This document shows positions 5,401 through 5,662 of a stretch of DNA of 5,662 nt, piece after piece. Origin of the DNA: Alphaproteobacteria bacterium. Lineage in GTDB: Bacteria > Pseudomonadota > Alphaproteobacteria > Rs-D84. A program made the position numbers and the translations under genes. The stretch lies in contig JAFOXU010000087.1 of assembly GCA_017425725.1 (NCBI GenBank), forward strand, positions 1 through 5,662, written 5' to 3'. The notes under the pieces were generated by a model. It ran no database searches, was not told where the DNA came from, and was given only the letters and a program-made list of their open reading frames with translations. Positions within the stretch are counted from its first letter, which is position 1. Every line of letters begins with the position of its first letter.

Positions 5401-5662
5401 ATGTGTTTACATAATCGCCAGCCATCAGACGTGCATAAACAAAAGGTTTAAACAATTCCAATGCCATCGTTTTTGGCAGACCAACCTGATGCAATTTCAA
5501 AGTTGGACCAGATACGATAACTGAACGACCAGAATAGTCAACACGTTTACCCAACATGTTCATACGGAAACGACCAGACTTACCACGCAATGAATCAGAC
5601 AATGATTTCAGTGGGCGACGGTTCTGAGATACCATTGGACGTGCCTTGTGGCCATTGTCAAA
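2474..5662 (-). CDS. rpoC: DNA-directed RNA polymerase subunit beta' (5' end outside window)
   Basis: This is the C-terminal 1062 residues of beta', the subunit holding the catalytic centre of RNA polymerase. The frame is open to the window edge; comparison with E. coli RpoC suggests about 306 N-terminal residues are missing. Counting from the first codon in the window: 'FDNG' (1-4) and 'NRRPLKSLSD' (14-23) with 'LGKRVDYSGRSV' (37-48) form the double-psi barrel approach. 'NADFDGDQM' (152-160) holds the three Mg-binding aspartates (D154, D156, D158). 'SGARGSKRQIQQLAGMRG' (401-418) leads into the bridge helix around 'STHGARKGMSDTALKTA' (448-464). Zinc-site cysteines are C487, C561 or C562, C567 and C570. 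The trigger helix is 'GTQLTLRTFHIGG' (599-611), with Leu604 where E. coli has Met932. About 190 residues (SI3-like insert) then precede 'DITGGLPRVNELLE' (802-815). The C-terminus ends in an acidic-basic tail. rpoB would be expected upstream; rpsL does not follow. Confidence 0.98.
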   Translation of the reverse strand, partial: FDNGHKARPMVSQNRRPLKSLSDSLRGKSGRFRMNMLGKRVDYSGRSVIVSGPTLKLHQVGLPKTMALELFKPFVYARLMAGDYVNTLKTARKMVENGEDVVWEILEKVIHEHPVLLNRAPSLHRLSLLAFEPVLIEGKAIRLHPLVCKGFNADFDGDQMSVHVPISLEAQLEARTLMLSSNNVLSPANGEPMIVPSQDMVLGVYYISLINGEHDDKSPRFGGMDEVQLALENKSITLHTPIVARIKGKTYKTTAGRMILGELLPDADNMPFDLVNKVMPVKEIKALLATTYERCGDKAMIMLADALKNTGFEQAARSGISIGFDDIVIPEEKKTMIAESEKAAAEIEEQYQNGLLSGGERYNKLIDLWQKTTDKLGDMAYAALGKSSGDKWNSVYMMALSGARGSKRQIQQLAGMRGMMQKPDGSIIEVPIISNFKEGLTMSEYFTSTHGARKGMSDTALKTADAGYLTRRLVELSQNTVITEHDCGTTDFITAKPVYQGSTLSVALGDVVLGRTAAHDIVHPITKEVIVPAGELITKAAAKQINESGLPSVDVRSVLTCCSDGLCAKCYGMDLSRNALVHVGEAVGVVAGQSIGEPGTQLTLRTFHIGGIAAGGAESHFIEVPVSGTIKLSGVNTIKNSAGRVVVLSRNGKLAVVDSEGKELFSSNLPYASMLIVNDGDSVEKGAKVAEWDPYSNTIIAEKDGIVNFNDLIENVSYQEEVDSMTGIVSRKVINWKTNTKKALKPAVTLVDDKGNVISLGGKKIAEYLLPIYSVLNVANGDKVVAGDVLARIPVQTKRTGDITGGLPRVNELLEVRRPTNPALLAEIDGTIELEDAKNKIIIRIEPTDGTAPVEYAVPKGTNLLVRSGDVVKKAEKLVDGDPVPQDILRILGQKALATFMVEQIQQVYRLQGVVINDKHIEILIREMTRRVEITNPGDTGFLMGQVVDRVDFEEENARVARDNGKLAEASQVLVGLTRASLTSRSFISNASFQQTTKVLVDAAISGSTDKLVGINENLIVGRLIPIGTGAYVRRVREIAKEEEKAERLAREGNGQQQLLDI

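Noticed and set aside
1..5662. tRNA or rRNA genes, CRISPR repeats, insertion-sequence ends, defence genes
   Set aside because: No cloverleaf, spaced direct repeats, transposase motifs or defence-protein motifs were seen on reading both strands; the intergenic gaps are all under about 110 bases.

Overview
The window is a stretch of bacterial chromosome with every supported gene on the minus strand. In transcription order, from high to low coordinate, it holds: the 3' three-quarters of rpoC (RNA polymerase beta'), a small HAD-type phosphatase gene, rpmF (ribosomal protein L32), plsX (phosphate acyltransferase), and the 5' part of an acyltransferase-3 membrane protein gene cut by the window start. 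By eye the DNA is AT-rich: about 45% GC in a sampled line of rpoC and roughly a third GC in the acyltransferase gene. Beta' carries a long insertion of about 190 residues inside the trigger loop (the SI3 position), which is typical of Gram-negative lineages. Together with the rpmF-plsX pair and the 'RRSHDAL' start of L32, this suggests a low-GC proteobacterium, perhaps an Alphaproteobacteria-like, host-associated or uncultured lineage. That placement is an inference without database support.

Region by region: 2474-5662 is rpoC, open at its 5' end, with an intact active site, bridge helix, trigger loop and C-terminal zinc site. 2396-2473 is a short gap with a near-perfect inverted repeat and a weak promoter candidate. 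1997-2395 encodes a 132-residue HAD phosphatase whose start is fixed by a Shine-Dalgarno sequence. 1930-1996 is a gap with a fair promoter candidate and a good ribosome binding site for rpmF. 1780-1929 is rpmF, encoding an unusually short, zinc-ribbon L32. 1701-1779 holds a terminator-like hairpin with a U-tract that ends just before the plsX start, plus an overlapping alternative hairpin. 636-1700 is plsX. 528-635 holds a strong intrinsic terminator and then a possible promoter for the next gene. 1-527 is the N-terminal half of the acyltransferase.

Functionally this is mostly housekeeping: transcription (RpoC), translation (L32) and phospholipid synthesis (PlsX makes acyl-phosphate from acyl-ACP for PlsY). 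The acyltransferase-3 gene, separate behind a terminator and lower in GC, looks like an accessory envelope-modification gene. I see no mobile element, CRISPR array, RNA gene or defence system, and nothing that amounts to a new multi-gene system. The most interesting signals are the possible attenuator between rpmF and plsX, the truncated cysteine-rich L32, and two uncommon residue-level changes in beta' (a Leu at the trigger-loop Met position and a shortened zinc-site loop).
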